64,000 nucleotides of DNA from Gnetum montanum (GCA_015680685.1 MNCI01014373.1:4872-68871), one strand, 5' to 3'; shown: positions 12,010-25,074, counted from the first letter of the stretch. Translations and numbers: made by a program. Notes: generated by a model not told the origin, from the sequence alone.

Positions 12010-12530
12010 TTTGAGTGCCCTTCAAACCAACTGCCGCCTAGGATCTGCACTGTAATGTTAACTCATGCTATTTCTAACTAGATTAAGGCTAGCTATCTTC
12101 CTACAGAAATATCTAACCTAGGAAGTCCACTCATTTATCTACAAATTGTTGGATAAGCACCATGCAAGGCTCTTCTCAACTTTGGTTCCAAAGTTAATCT
12201 CATCTCTCATGACATGCACAAATCTTTGAACCTATCACCTCTTAAGAAGAGCAACATTCATCTAAAATTAGCAAATCAGTAAATTACTGTCCCTCTAGGA
12301 TTAGTAGAGGAAATTGTGACCATAGTTTTCTGGTGATAAAAGTGAACAACTGTAAAAGTGACTTCCCCATCATTATGGGAATGGCTTGGTTAAGCATGAT
12401 CAATGTGCAAATGGATATAAGGAACCTATCTTTAGAAATATCTAAGAAAAATGAGCTAGGCAAGATTGAAAAGAAGTGTATTCCATGCATCGCGTATAGT
12501 GATAACGAGTGCAGTTGTGGGTAAAAGATT
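12010..12530 (+). pseudogene. Protease relic of element B
   Basis: Retropepsin-like aspartic protease that would cut the Gag-Pol polyprotein. The active-site phrase reads ALLNFGSKVNLIS near 12170-12210. Element D has ALLDSG at the same place, so the catalytic Asp is Asn here. The later phrase DFPIIMGMAWLSMI (12363-12400) corresponds to the usual LGRPWL loop. A conserved tail, ISLEISKK-like then KIEKK then CIAYSD, follows as in D. There are stops and one frame change near 12330. Confidence 0.75.
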
Positions 12531-12534
12531 TGGT

Positions 12535-13010
12535 TCATTAAGAGCACATACATTAAGGCACGTAATCAGTATGTGCAAAAGATCAATATTCAAAGGTGTC
12601 TATATCCAACAGCCACAAAGTAGGAGGGCACTCAGTGGCTAATGGCTAATTCAGATAGTAGCACAATATGCATAGAGCTAACTAAGAGCTTACATCTACA
12701 TATGTTGAAGGCATGGACAAACTTAAACAAGTTCATTCCCAACTCGTTGATGAAGATGATAATACCTATTGGGAAGAGTTGGAAATCCCTGATCACTTCA
12801 AGCAGGAGCCCTTATAGCTAAAAACTTTACCAACCAATATGGAGTATGCATTTTTAAAGAATGGTAAATTGATCATCATTAATGCCAAAATTCCTCTTGA
12901 GCAAAAAGAAAAGCTGTTAAAAGTGGTAAACAAATGTTCAATAGCCTTTCGTTTGTCATATCCAAAGCTAACAAGAATCAATCCAAGGATATGCCAGCAT
13001 CACATTTACA
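12535..13010 (+). pseudogene. Protease-RT linker of element B
   Basis: No domain is recognised in the first part. The open stretch at 12839-13010 (AFLKNGKLIIINAKIPLEQ) has the usual place and feel of the segment before RT, ending NPRICQHHIY, the counterpart of the I-P-x-I-C-x-H-x-I phrase upstream of many plant Ty3/Gypsy RTs. A frameshift near 13015 separates it from RT. Confidence 0.6.
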
Positions 13011-14300
13011 CTGACAAACCATGAAGCCTAGAAGGCAGCTACAAAAGTGGCTAAACCACAAATTAAAGCAAACTGTCAAGGAGGATATAGAGCAACTCCT
13101 CAAGAAAAGGTTCATCTATCCAATCATGGATAGTGAGTGGGTTAGTTCACTCATAATTGTACCAAATAAGGATGGAAAATGGTGGGTCTACATCGACTTT
13201 AGGCTATTAAATATGGCAATATTTAAGGATTACTTTCCTTTACCATTTGTAGATCAAGTGTTAGACACCATATTTGGGCATTATTATTATAGTTTCTTGG
13301 ATGGATATAGTGGTTATAGCCAAATCCAAATTGCACCGTAGGATTAAGACAAGACAACATTCATGAGTCCCTGGGGGAATTTTTCATATTGTAAGATGCC
13401 ATTTGGTCTATCTAATACCCCTGCAACCTTTCAACACTTGGTCCTTAGTATCTTTCAACAACAAATTGGTAGTGGTGTTGAAGTCTTCATGGATCACTTC
13501 TCCACCTATGGAGCTACCTTTGAGCAAGCCTTGGACCAACTTGAGCAAGTACTAAAGACATGTGTAGAGACAAACCTATGGATCAACTAACAAAAGATCC
13601 ATTTCATGGTCTAAGAAGGCATTATGCTACGGCACTGAATTTCACAAAAAGGGATTAAGGTAGACCCAGAAAAGATAAGGGTCATCCAAGGATTAACACA
13701 CTAACCAGAGATAGTAAAAGATGTTTGGGCATTCCTTGGACACATTGGCAACTACCAATGATTCGTAGAGAATTTCTATAAGATTGCAAAGCCGTTGGTA
13801 GAGCTTACAAAGAAATATGCACCTTTCATCTAGACCAAGGAATGTGAACATGCATTCCAACAATTACAAGAGAAACTCATAGAAACACCAATCCTACGAG
13901 CACTAGACTAGTCCAGACCCTTCCATATCATGATAGATGCATCTAACTATGCCTTGAGAGTAGTGCTTAAGCAAATGGATGATAAGAAATGTCCATATTA
14001 TATCCACTACATGAGCCAAAGCATTATGGAAGCATAGTTAAACTACATCCCCATAGAGAAAGAACTAATGGCAATGGTGTATGTGCTAGAAAAGTTTAGA
14101 CACTATGTGCTTGGTTACAAGGTATTTGTGCATACAAATCATAGTGCAATTTTCTTCCCCATGAATAAGCCAACGATGATCCCTTGTGTCATAATATGGC
14201 TTATGATCTTGTAGGAATTCAATCTCACTATGGTAGATTGAAAAGGGATCGAGAATGTGGTCATTGACCACTTCTCTCACTTAAGATGGGATAATAAAGA
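13011..14300 (+). pseudogene. Reverse transcriptase and RNase H relic of element B
   Basis: RNA-dependent DNA polymerase plus RNase H. RT motifs in order: WVSSLIIVPNKDGKWWVYID (13138-13197), DFRLLN, FLDGYSGYSQIQIAP (13300-13340), PFGLSNTPATFQ (13400-13435) and VFMDHFSTYG (13480-13510). The last replaces the usual Y/F-MDD, so a catalytic Asp is lost. Then come EGIMLRH-like, GIKVDPEKI and FLGHIGNY. RNase H runs from about 13840: FHIMIDASNYAL, then IPIEKELMAMVYVLEKFRHYV, then VHTNHSAI in place of the D-H-x-A/S core. Stops are mostly TAG and TGA. This is the only RT in a family 1 element in the window. Confidence 0.85.
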
Positions 14301-14549
14301 GAAGGAGAGCATGCTCTCTAATCAGTTTCCAAACGAACTCCTCTTTATACAAGCAATAAGTGAATAAGCACCTACAAAAACAATATGGTATAATGACATC
14401 CTTACATATCTTCTCACTCAAGAGATGCCACAAGACTTGGATTTTAAGAAGATGCAACAATTTCTTCATTGGGTGAAATACTTCATGGAAATCAATGGAC
14501 ACCTTTACAAGGTGTGTTCCAATGGCCTAATCCATTGGTGTGTTCCTAA

Positions 14550-15655
14550 CAAAGATTAATTACACATTCTCCAAGATGCTCATGAAGGGCCCTGCAAAGG
14601 CCACTATGTAAGGAGACGAACAGCCATAAAAATCCTGGTGGTAGGATAGTATTGGCCTATAATCTTTAGGGATGTCCACCAGTTCGTTAATTCTTGTGAA
14701 CATTGTCAACGTGATAGGGGGATGACTGCTCGCATGGAAGCTTCTCAATAATGAATTCAACCACTAGAACCTTTTGACATATGGGACATTGATTTTATGG
14801 ATCCCATCACACCCATCTCCACTGAAAAGGCATATATTATTTTAGCAATTGACTACTACACAAAATGAGCAAAAGTGGTAGCCATTACTGATTGTACATC
14901 ATCCATTATTGTCAAATTTCTACAACAAAATATCATGAATAGGTTTGGGGTGCCACATTCACTAATTTTTGATAATGAAACTCATTTCACAGGTGTCACA
15001 TTTAGAAAATTAATGCAATGCTTGGGGGGTAGAACATAAATTAACAACACCTTACCACCCCTAAGCCAATGGTCAAGTAGAGGTACCAATCGGGAGATTA
15101 CAAAAATACTAATGAAAACCATTAGCAAATATAGGAAGGACTAGAGCATAAAACTTAATGATGCTCTTTGGGCTTATAGTTCAACTTGGAAACTTCCTAT
15201 TGGCTATTCTCCCTATGAGTTAGTGTATGAAAAACTTCCAACACTTCTAATTTAATCTGAGCTTTGTACACTCTCAACAACTTATGATTTAAACCTTGAC
15301 CTAATTCTAGCATAGAAAGAAAGGCTAATCAACCTGAATGTGTTAGATGAAAATTGATTAGTGGCCTTATCAATGAATGAGGTGGACAGGGCATTCAGCA
15401 AGCAACATCATGATCTTAGAATTAGGAAAGTAAAACTTCAACCAAGAGATAAGGTTCTCTACTAGAACCCCACACATGTACCCCAAAAGACAAAATTCCA
15501 AATATTGTGGGAGGGACCTTATATAATTGATCAAACCTTTCCATGTAGGGCTATGATAATCTACAAACCTAACAGCCCAAATAAAAAGTAGTTGGTCAAC
15601 ATCCAACAAGTAAAGCCTTTCCTAAAACCAAGATTGACCAATGTACATACCACCT
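14550..15655 (+). pseudogene. Integrase relic of element B
   Basis: DDE integrase. The HHCC zinc finger is visible at 14570-14715 (DAHEGPCKGHYV ... CEHCQR). The core has DIWDIDFMDPI (first Asp, about 14790), IFDNETHFTG (second Asp, about 14970) and a worn SQWSSRG-NRE segment where the catalytic Glu of the NGQVE-type motif should be (about 15065-15095). Later, AYSSTWKLPIGYSPYELVY matches the usual LWAYRT-x-K-T-P-x-G-x-S-PY motif. The end reads LWEGPYIID, then VNIQQVKPFL. No chromodomain follows. There are several stops and at least two frame changes. Confidence 0.85.
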
Positions 15656-17260
15656 CAACAAATGGACAACCATGTTCTATTTTTCAGATCTCCTCTTTCC
15701 AACTTAGTCATGGGATAGATGGCTATCCGTGCTAATCATCAAATTGGATTCTCAATTTTTTTACTTTTTGTTTTTCACATTTTTGGATTTTTCAAATTTT
15801 TCTAATTTTACATCATCTTTAGTACCTTTGAAACTTCTTTATTATTTTACACTTTCTTACATATTTTACTTTATTTTGCTTCCTTGTTATTTAAGTATGA
15901 TATTTTCTTATTTTTGCTAATAAAGAGTGCTTTATTGTCACAAGACACAATGTTGCTACTACTGTTTACTAATGATGGTTTGTGCTTAATGTGTAATTGT
16001 CGATGTCTGGTTCCTATTTGTGAATTCTGATGTTTGAAAACTTTTACATGTTTTATTTTTTATGGAACAAGTAATGAGTTCACATCATCTGCCCATTTAA
16101 TGAACTCTATGGTTTTCCTTGTTTTGGGAATTTGAGGTCCCTTCCATTAAAGAAACTTTTAATCAATCAATGACCTTGGTAGTTCCAAAACTAGGAAGGA
16201 TTCAAAGGTTTGTAAAGGGTGTGACTTCAAGGGGACTCAATACTCTTTGTCATGTTCTTTTTTCTTGAGTGTTTGAGTGTTTTTCATGAACTTCTTACCA
16301 TTCCACACCAACCATTAATAGGAAGACAAATAGTGTTATTGCACGGTGTGGTTCCCATCCAAACAAAAAACAAAAAAATGGTGAGAATTCAAAGCACACC
16401 CCTTCAACACAAATAAGTCCTTGCATGGTGTGGTTTCCATTTCAAAAAAAACATAATGAGAATTCAAAGCACATCCTTTGGACAAATAAATGGGCTACAA
16501 GCATTCATTATGGAACTTAAACAACATGCACCTATGCCTGAAGGTCCCCTCTGACTAAGGCCCTCTCTCTCTCACTTTCTATTTCTCTTTCCTTCTCTTT
16601 TTGGAATGGTGGTTGTTTTGTGGAATCATTCTTATGTTTGAAGTATGTGGATCAGTCTTAGAGTGGCAATGCAAAGCCACTGAAAGAGTATGGTGCTGGT
16701 CTAGACCAAGGATGGAATTTCCTAGGTCATTTTAGCCACAAATTCCACAAGGGACTTCTTATGACCTTAATTCAAAACTTCATTCCACCTTCTCTATCAT
16801 CCATCCATGTTACCATAACTCACCTCACTGTCGGGTTCTATGTTATGCTCTATGTCTTGGTCTGATGTGTTGGAATTCTTAAGTAGATTCTTTTGATTGG
16901 TCCTTAACTTGTCATGATCATTAAATAAAATATGGAGACCACAAACTCCTTAATTGAGGTTATGCAAGGGCAAAAAGGGCATAATCCTACTATGGGGAAG
17001 ACTCACTTGCATAGCTCTTAGTTTGGTTAGTTAAGGTTTCTTACCTTTGACATCACTACAATCCTATCTTTCACATTTTCCATTGAATAAATGGCTTAGT
17101 GCTCCTTAATTTCATTCATCCACTAAAGTAATTTTTCTCCTTTTTCCAAAATTTATGAGCTTCAACACCCTCTTCTCATGTTTTCATACTATTCTTGGCC
17201 TTTTAAGCTTTCATTTGACACCAATTTCACTCAAAAACTCTTCATATTTTGCAAGTTTGA
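15656..17260 (+). other. 3' non-coding spacer of element B
   Basis: No gene. It is homologous to the spacer of D (33300-34700) along most of its length: the AGTCATGG-GATGGC phrase at 15706, the TGTAATGAGTYCACWTCATC phrase near 16070, the GTGTGACTTCAA phrase near 16218, and the GCATGGTGTGGTT / GAGAATTCAAAGCACA phrases near 16430-16470. Element C carries related sequence on the minus strand (25900-26100). It contains a CT-rich run near 16565-16600. Confidence 0.75.
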
Positions 17261-17267
17261 CTACAAT

Positions 17268-17370
17268 GATCAACGGTTGCATCATTGGAGCCCCATCAAT
17301 GTAGCCACCCTAGTTGATGAGGACCAGTCAAGTAGGCCTCATCAACGCAATACAAAAATCTTATATATAT
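17268..17370 (+). promoter_or_regulatory. Internal copy of B's U3 repeat plus TATA stretch
   Basis: The module holds GCCCCATCAATGTAGCC, CTAGTTGATGAGGACC and AGGCCTCATCAACG. These are the same phrases that fill U3 of B's own LTRs (10040-10140 and 36505-36590). It is followed at 17362-17370 by TATATATAT. It lies about 470 bases before the accessory ORF start. Element C has its own, different U3 repeat at the homologous place (25075-25185). I infer a second promoter driving the accessory ORF. Confidence 0.55.
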
Positions 17371-17517
17371 CACTAAATACTTTGTAATTTTTTTGACATT
17401 TGCTCATAACATAAGGGGAGTTTTTAAAAAAATTTAGAGCCCAAAGCCTTCCAGAGCTCATAACTTCTCAATCGTTTGTCCAAATCACTCCATTTTTTGA
17501 TCTTGCACTTACCAGAG

Positions 17518-17835
17518 GTAAGATCTTTATCATGGGGGTTGCAAACCTTAAGGTTTTCGATGAAAAATTAATGAAAATTTTTGAAAATTTTTCTAACTCC
17601 CCCAAGGGTTAATAACCTTAACCACATATAAACATCAACTTTTTCACAAGTTAACCCTTTTAACAACCTTCAAGATGATTTATTAATGATAATATATAAA
17701 TAAATGATAATCAAATTAATTAAACCAACCATAATTACAACTTAGCCAAGTGTAACAATCCTTAAGAGATAAGGTATCCCAATTATTTTAAGGTTACATA
17801 ATGATTGCTAATCCATGGTCTTATTGTGATTATAG
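17518..17835 (+). other. Possible leader intron before B's accessory ORF
   Basis: A good donor (CCAGAG then GTAAGA, 17518) and an acceptor (TTGTGATTATAG, ending 17835) sit directly before the ATG at 17836. Element C keeps a matching acceptor (GTGTGATTGTAG then ATGGC), but its donor is not clear. Splicing is inferred only. Confidence 0.35.
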
Positions 17836-20720
17836 ATGGCACTAAAACAAAAATGTCCATAGGAAGGATAACCCTTGCAACCAAGAGAGAAATGACCTAA
17901 AGTTGGAGGCATCAACAAGAATACAGCCAAGAACTACTAGAGGCAACCCATGCAACAAGGCCTCTTTGAGAGGAGCCTGAAGTGGAATCTGTTTGATAGA
18001 TTCAAAAGGAAGAAGTGCCAACTGAATAATCACAAAGAGGAGACCTATCTCGATCCATGCCAAGGCTTGAGGTCACTTTGACTCAAGCCTACTTAGACAT
18101 CATTTTGTCCTGAGACATTCAAAGATCGATTCTTCAAGAGATCAACTTTGGGCCATTTGTGGAGAAAGCTCCAGAGGATGTTAATACACAACTATAAGCT
18201 TCTTCCATGTGGCTAGTAATCACATCCAATGGGGAATGATACATGGGAGGGACCTATCTCTTCTAGAGTAGCCAAAGGGTAGGGTCTATTGTCAAGATCA
18301 AGGACATTCAAGTCTCATGCTCGGTAGAAGCCATTGCATAAGCACTTGGGCTGCTTGACAGAGGAACACAGCTAGCTAAATTATCTACAAAAGGTAACCC
18401 TAAGGCCAAGAAGGAGTGAACCTAGCATTTCCATGAGGTGGACAATAAGGAGTATGGTGCCCTCACATTGGCAGAGAAAATTTACTTCAAGATTGCGGCC
18501 TATCACCTTAATCCAATGATGAGGCCAAGTAAGGTAACTACTTTCTCCACCCAAGCATGCACTGCTCTAAGTGGGAAGTTCCCCGTTAACCTTCCACAAC
18601 TGCTATAATTGGATATTGAAAAGCATTTCAAAGAAGATGACAATGGAAGGAAGACCCTACCCTTTCCATGCCTCATTCAAAAACTTTGCAAGAGGGTAGG
18701 AATTGTTTGCTCCTCTAATGATATACTCAAGCATACTGCTTTGGCTTCATGGTTCAAGATCATGAAAGAGAAGACACCAATGACAAATCAATTAGAGGAG
18801 TTTCTGCCACCATCACCCACTCAGGAAACAACACCAGAGGCCCGCGTAACCATTGCGCATCTGTGAAAAATCTGAGAATAGCTCTTGAGTGAACAAGAGT
18901 AATAAGCAGGAACAAGTGGGGTAAATCCATCTATGTACAGGCTAGCAATGAGTCATCTTAATGATGTGGCCCAAACAGTTAGCTAGATGGAGAGGGGTGG
19001 TCACATTTTCTCTATCCAAGGAACATAGTTGTCTATGAGGTCAGATCCCAATGCTTAGGAGGTAATAGTATCACTATCAACACACCATCTATTCCCATAA
19101 ATCTCTAGGAATGCCAGCACTTTCTCTGTGAGGTTGGAGTAAGGTGAAGGGGAAACTATCTTGGTAATGTAACGCCAAGGGTAGGAGACAATAGCAAAAG
19201 CAATTTCTAATCATTTAGAAGAATCATTAAATGCACCTACAATATCTATACTAGACATATCTACACTTTAAGATGTGCAAACATTCGTAGGCACAGTCAG
19301 TGGGAAGTTGAACGTAGCCTAGCATGAAAAGTTACTAGAATGACTGGTAGGAATCAGGCAATTATCTTTGAACATTTTTGATCTTCTAGAGAACATCACC
19401 ACAACCCAGTCAAAGCTACTAAATGCAAGGGGCATATACATTATCTTGGAGGGGCAACTACAATTGGCTCAAGAACAAAATCAATGTTTGTCTATGGAGG
19501 TTGCTGAACTTCATGCCCAACTTGCTAATCATGCAATCCTTAGCCCAATAGTCACAAGAGATGAAGCTATCAAATAGCTTCAAGAATTATTTTAGAAGAT
19601 AAAGGAGGAGGCAGTGATGGCCATCTTTAAATAATCTGTAGCTAAAGCTAAAATGTACTTAATCAAAAAGAACTTGAATCAGATGCACCAAGAGAATGAA
19701 GCATTGACTGTACAAAATCATCACCTATGAAATGTTGATGCTCAAAAAGATCAAATGCAAGAATTCATTCATCAATAGCAAGAATAACTTGCCAGGGTAA
19801 ACACTAAACTAAGGAAATTCACTACAGAAAATTGCAATCTATCAATAGAGGAGGTACGCACCTTACATCAAAATTCTATGATCAAGATTGCCGCCTAGAA
19901 GAATGAAGCACTCAAATTTGAGAAAGTAAAAAATCACTACAAGGACCAAGTCAGTTTACAAAAGGAATTGAATGAAAAATAAATCCAAATGGCAAAGGTG
20001 AAAATGAATGAAGCCCTCTAGCAACTCTAGTAAGGAAGAGAGATGTGGTAGTCCATCCTTGATGGGACTAATGCCTACAACAAAATGGAGATTCACTTGA
20101 AGGAGTTGCAAGTTGAGGAGATGATAAAGTACATGTAGTTGGCCAATCTCCATTATGCAAACTTGGCAATGCTGAATGCCAGATGACCACGGTCAGAGTT
20201 AAAAAAGTGGCTAGTTTGTATCTGCTATATGAGGCCAAGTTCAAACACCATAAGGACACCAAGCAAAAGCTTGAGACTGCTCATGCTGAACTCAAAGTTC
20301 TCAAAGGGTGATTCAGAGATCAATGATCTATCATTGAAAACCTAGCCAAATAGATAAATCATTACCAAGAGCTGAAGGACACAGTCAAGGCATTCGACAT
20401 TGAACGCAAATAGTTCATTCCCTAGTTTGTTAATGTAAAGGAGTTGTTTCCAAAAATCTCGTGTCCTTGGGATGTGCCCATTCTAACCCACATTGGTGAA
20501 GCTACATGGATGGTGCATGATCCTAGGAGTAAGGAGGAGATAATGAAAGCACTACTAGATGCTTTCCACCTCCTACCTGAAGTCACAACAATCGTAGGAC
20601 AATAGTAGCCACCTCAACCACTACTAGTGCATCAAGCCAATGAAGGTCCCTCAAAGCCTCAGGAACCACCACTACCTAGACCATTTGATCTTCTTCAATA
20701 AGCTTCACACCATCAGGAAA
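17836..20720 (+). pseudogene. Accessory ORF of element B (transposon-protein-like domain, then coiled coil)
   Basis: The start ATGGC after a TATAG acceptor is shared with C. The N-terminal part has INFGPFVEKA (about 18145) and an open stretch at 18609-18866 with TLPFPCLIQKLCKRVGIVCS. That phrase fits the LPFPCLI-LCR-AGV signature of the putative plant transposon protein domain found in many plant elements. From about 19340 to 20400 the product is a long Gln/Glu/Lys-rich coiled coil (for example LAQEQNQCLSMEVAELHAQL). The C-terminal signature is SCPWDVPILTHIG then TWMVHDPRSKEE (20455-20540). It lies downstream of integrase in sense orientation, the place where Athila elements keep an env-like ORF. 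Stops and frameshifts occur throughout. Function is unknown. Element C begins inside or just after its 3' end. Confidence 0.65.
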
Positions 20721-20726
20721 TGTGTT

Positions 20727-21582
20727 TAATGAGTGGCAAGGTACCCCTACACTCAACCATACGAATACAAGCATTTCACGCATGATCCAGTTGAACTCCG
20801 CAGATGGGCTAGTTATGGTATCTAGATAGTTACTCACTGATTACAATTCGCTATCTTTCCACCTAGAGTAGTATTTTCTTTATCATGTATGGTTTAGTCT
20901 AGAGTGAGGTGTATGATGTGTTCCTACACTACTGCTACTCCTAGAGGCAATGGAAAATAATCTTAGCTAAGCTAGGAGGAAAAGGGGGAGAGAGAGCTAT
21001 ACTAAGAGGAGATAGGGAGAGAGAATCTAAGCTAGCCTAAGTGTGATGAGCATCCATTCCTTAATCATCCATACACATCTTAGGCCTTGTGCACAACTAC
21101 CACTGGGATTACCAAGCACATGGCCTGAGTATGCTACTGGGATACCAAGCAGTTACATGCAGATGCTCGTGATTAAGTCGTACTCATTCTGCATTTAATA
21201 ACAATTAAAATTAAGTAATTAAACTAAGTGAATGCTGCAATGATGAAGTAATCGCGATCTTTATTTCCAGTCATGTGCGTGTCCAAGTACTCACACTCAA
21301 ATAAAGGATGCCATATAATTACAATCATCACACTATGGGCATGCACTGGGAGAAAGGGTTGAGAGGAACTAAGAAATGAATTGACTTCTAAAACTAACTA
21401 AAAAACTAACTATTTCCAAAAATGACTCCTCTCATGCGCCTACATGTGTATTTATAGGCTCACACAAAAGTCATGATATCGTGTATCTAATATTGTTATC
21501 TGGGCTATGATATCATGTACCCGATATTGTGGATCTAATATTGGGGGTCCAATATTGTAGCTTAATGAATCATAATTCATCA
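20727..21582 (-). repeat. 3' LTR of element C
   Basis: An 856-base LTR that reads on the minus strand from TGATGAATTATG to the GGTACCTTGCCACTCATTA end. The final CA has become TA. The minus TATA box is at 21449-21456. U3 (21460-21582) is filled with ATATCATGTACCCGATATTG-type repeats. The opposite LTR of C has the same length to within a base or two. Confidence 0.85.
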
Positions 21583-21597
21583 TACCCCCACGACTGA
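21583..21597 (-). other. Polypurine tract of element C
   Basis: The minus strand reads AGTCGTGGGGGTA directly before the LTR start TGATGAATTATG, nearly identical to the tract of A. Confidence 0.8.
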
Positions 21598-21699
21598 ATG
21601 AAAACTCGTTCTCAAGTCAAAATGAGAACAAGACCCATTAATCACACAATGGATAGGTATGGGATTATTAACTAACTGGGAATTTATGCATGCAGTAGT

Positions 21700-24577
21700 G
21701 GAAAACTTAATAGAATAAAATTGGGACACAACACAAGAAATGCAAAATCACAAAATTACAAAATTTTGTAGAACTCATGTGGTTCCAGGTGGTAATGGCC
21801 ACTCCATGGGTTGCTTCCCCTTGTCTTATGCTCCAAGTTTTGGAATTTGATGACATTGAAGTAGTGCCTAAAGCTTTTCCTCTTCCGTTTGGGGATCCTA
21901 TGCCATCCATGTTAATGTTGTCATGTTTGATGGAGTCGACACCTCCCATGGGCATGGTAGTTATGGGAACATCTTATTTGCATTAATGTACCAGGCCGCA
22001 AACAACCGTGATTCCTCCTCGTAGGCTCTAGCTTTATCCTTGGACTCCTCGAAATTGGTAAGCCATTGAGCCAAGTCTATTGCGACATCTCTTTGTCCTT
22101 GGTAGCTTGCTTTAACCACCTCTAGTTTAGAATTTGCAACTTCCAGCTTTTGTAATGTCTTATTGTGCTATGCAAATTCTACTTCATATTTGGCATAAGT
22201 GGTAGCTACCTGCCCCTCAAGCTTTGTCCTCGAGTGCCCTACTCCCAACATGGCTATATTGGCATACCATAGGTTTGCCAATTCCATGTACTCTATGAGG
22301 TCTTAAATCTATAGGTCTTGGCTTTTAAGTTCCACCTAATGGGCAAATGCATATGTGTCCAATATGGCCTGCCAATCAGTGTGTTGAGCACTGAAAGCAT
22401 TGATGTGGGCCTTGGCCATATCGATCTCCTTCTCGATGACTTGCTTGTACATTCCCACCTAGTCTCAAAAATTCTCCTTTAACTTTTCATGCCACTTGGC
22501 CTCATTTTTCCATGCGCTTATTTTGATGGTCATCTTCTAACAAATTTCATGTACCTCCTCCATTGAGAGGGTTCAATTTTCTCTAGCCAAATGGTTCATA
22601 TCTTGATTGACCCTGATCAATTGTTCTCGTAGTTGTTAAAAGTTTTCTCTGAGAACATTCTTCTATTTTACCACAATGGTCAATCAAAGATTATTAACAG
22701 CGAGCTATTTATTCTCCTTTTTGTAAGGCTCTAAGTGCCTTAGCATGTGCATAGGTTTGCACTTGTGCCTTGGAGGCATCCCAGTCATCCTTCTCTTTCT
22801 TCTCCACGACTCTCTTATTGTCTTCCAAAAATTTGTTGAGTTTCTCGATCTTGAAGATGTCCAGCTAGTTTGTGGGAAAGAATTGAGAGGGATCCTGCTA
22901 TATAGCTTGCAAGGTTTCAAGACTCTCTTGGAGTTTTGCTAACTCTGCTTCTGCATGCTCAGCCCTGATCTCTGCCATGACCAATTTTCCCTTGGTAGAG
23001 ATGAGGTCTGATTATGCTGTTATGACATCTTGTGGAATGTCAAACAAGGGCATCATCACTTGTCTTGTTTGCAGCAACCGATCAAGCACATTCTCATGCT
23101 CTACAAAAGTCATTGAGAGACCGGCCAATGTTTGAGCATCACATGCTTCTATGAAATCTATCGATGGCACAACAGGGACATTGAAGGATTCTTTGATGTG
23201 ATCTGCAATCACTTCTGTCACTCCTGCTACATCCTGGTGCTGCATGACCACCATTGTGGCCCCTTTGCCAGTCTTGAGTTGCACCTAAAAGGATGCAGTG
23301 TTCCAAAAAATATGTTGTGATCAATCATTTTCTTCTCCTCCTATCTAAATGGACACCTCACCTCGTGTGTGATATATACAGACAGTGGAATGTATGGTAT
23401 CATAGATGATGCAGAAGAGATTAGCATCATCACGACTCCCCCAATTGATCGTCTCAGCAATGGCCCTGAGATGGCTCATCGATGGTCAATAATTCTACAA
23501 TGGTGGTGGTTGGTCTTGTTGGCTTATGCTGGGCCCTACTTCTTGTTGTTAACTGGGCCTTAAGCTTAGGATTTGGCTAGGCCCTGCAGTTTGAGTTGCA
23601 GTGGGCCCCACCATTTGTTCTTACTCTTGCTCTAGCTCTGGCTCTAGTGTCTCACCAGCACTTTTCCTTGGAGCTAGTGGCTTCAATAGTTCAGTGAATG
23701 AAGCATTTTGGGCTCTTCTGGGGATGTCATTGGTGTACCCTAGAATTCCATCATGCTTGCATAGCTTCCTAATGAGACAAGGGAAGGGCAATGTGAACTT
23801 CCCTATCTTGCGTTCTTTGAACTACCTTAAGATCTCCATGAGATATAGATGGGGCAGGTTAGCATTAACCCTTCCCATCAATATTGCACTTCCTCTTGCC
23901 ACATATGTTGAAATCCTATTTAATTATTTTATGGGGAAGATGTGATAAGTACCAATCTTGAAGTATATTCTCTCTTCCAACATCAATTCTCCATATATCT
24001 TATCTTCCTTATCGTACGCCCTATCCAACCAAACCTTTCATGCATTAGCATCGAAGTGAGTGGATAGGTGAGCAACTTTCGACCTTGTATTCAAAAGGTT
24101 TAACACTTCCGAAGTGGCCTTGGTGAAAAAATTGACAAACACACCACCAATGTCAACCATGGTGCCTTCTTCTTTATTTTTCCAAAATTGGTACGTTTCT
24201 CCTAAGTACCAGGCACCGCTTTCAGAGAGGATAGGCCATAATGGGGATCCTTTGAGTTGGTCCCTAACGGCCTCAAGAGAAAATTTTGTGAAGGGTCCGA
24301 AGTTTAATTCCATAATCACTGTAGCTAATGTGGACCTTTCACAGATGGCCTAAACACACTCCAGGGGCAACGTGAGGTGTTCTCCCTGTTTAGGCGCAGC
24401 ATCAGCTCCACATTCTACCTATCTTAATTGTATAGTAGTAGGAGTCTCTTGATGGATACTGAAGGATTATGCCTCCTGCTCTGTATTTTGTTCAATAGAC
24501 ACATGTTCTCTACCTCTCCTGGGTCGCTTAAACACACCTTGAGAGGGATCTTCTTGTTGTCCACTCTTTGGGGCCAT
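21700..24577 (-). pseudogene. Accessory ORF of element C
   Basis: Minus-strand start ATGGCCCC at 24577, preceded by GTGTGATTGTAG as in B. An open stretch at 24319-24038 reads MELNFGPFTKFSLEAVRDQL, later VFVNFFTKATSEVLNLL. Around 23950-23560 the LPFPCLI-LCK signature recurs, after GSAILMGRVNANLPHLYLME-like sequence. A Ser/Pro/Glu-rich hinge follows. From about 23320 to 22000 a coiled coil runs through several frames (IEKLNKFLEDNKRVVEKK-like near 22850-22790). The C-terminal signature near 21985-21900 reads MFP, then PCPWEVSTPS, then TLTWMA-DPQTEEEKL. It is homologous to the ORFs of B and A along its length. It is better preserved at the N-terminus than in B. Function is unknown. Confidence 0.65.
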
Positions 24578-25074
24578 CTACAATCACACAGGGCCAATCA
24601 TTAGTAAGGTTTCTTACCAAAGTGAAGTTATACCTTACTTCTTGCCTTAATAAATTTATTTTTTATTCCATATGATTTAAAGTTAGAAATTTTTATAGAA
24701 ATATCCCCAAAAAGTTTTAATATTTGGCCCACTTTTCTTAGGTGGTTTCAAAGTTTAATTTCCTAGTATAAATAAGGAGATGAAATTTTTTTTGGCACAT
24801 GTTTATTATTTTTATACATAATTACCCTTGATAGTTTCCTTCGGGTGATGAAGAATTTCAAAACATTTATATGCAATTCAGCATATACCCCTCCCCCACA
24901 ACTAAGTTGAACACTCCAAGTTTAAGTAGGTTCAGACAGAATGAAAATCAAAGCACTAGCGAGCGAGTTATGGTTATCGAAACAAGAGATGCACAATCGC
25001 AATTCATAGAAGAAAATTTGAAAAACTCCCCCCATGTGAATAGTTGCAAATGATGTTCATGTTCGCAAGGGGGT

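Noticed and set aside
15729-15920. Phe/Leu-rich + strand ORF after integrase of B as a possible env-like membrane protein
   Set aside because: It is T-rich spacer sequence. The homologous spacer of D does not keep the frame.
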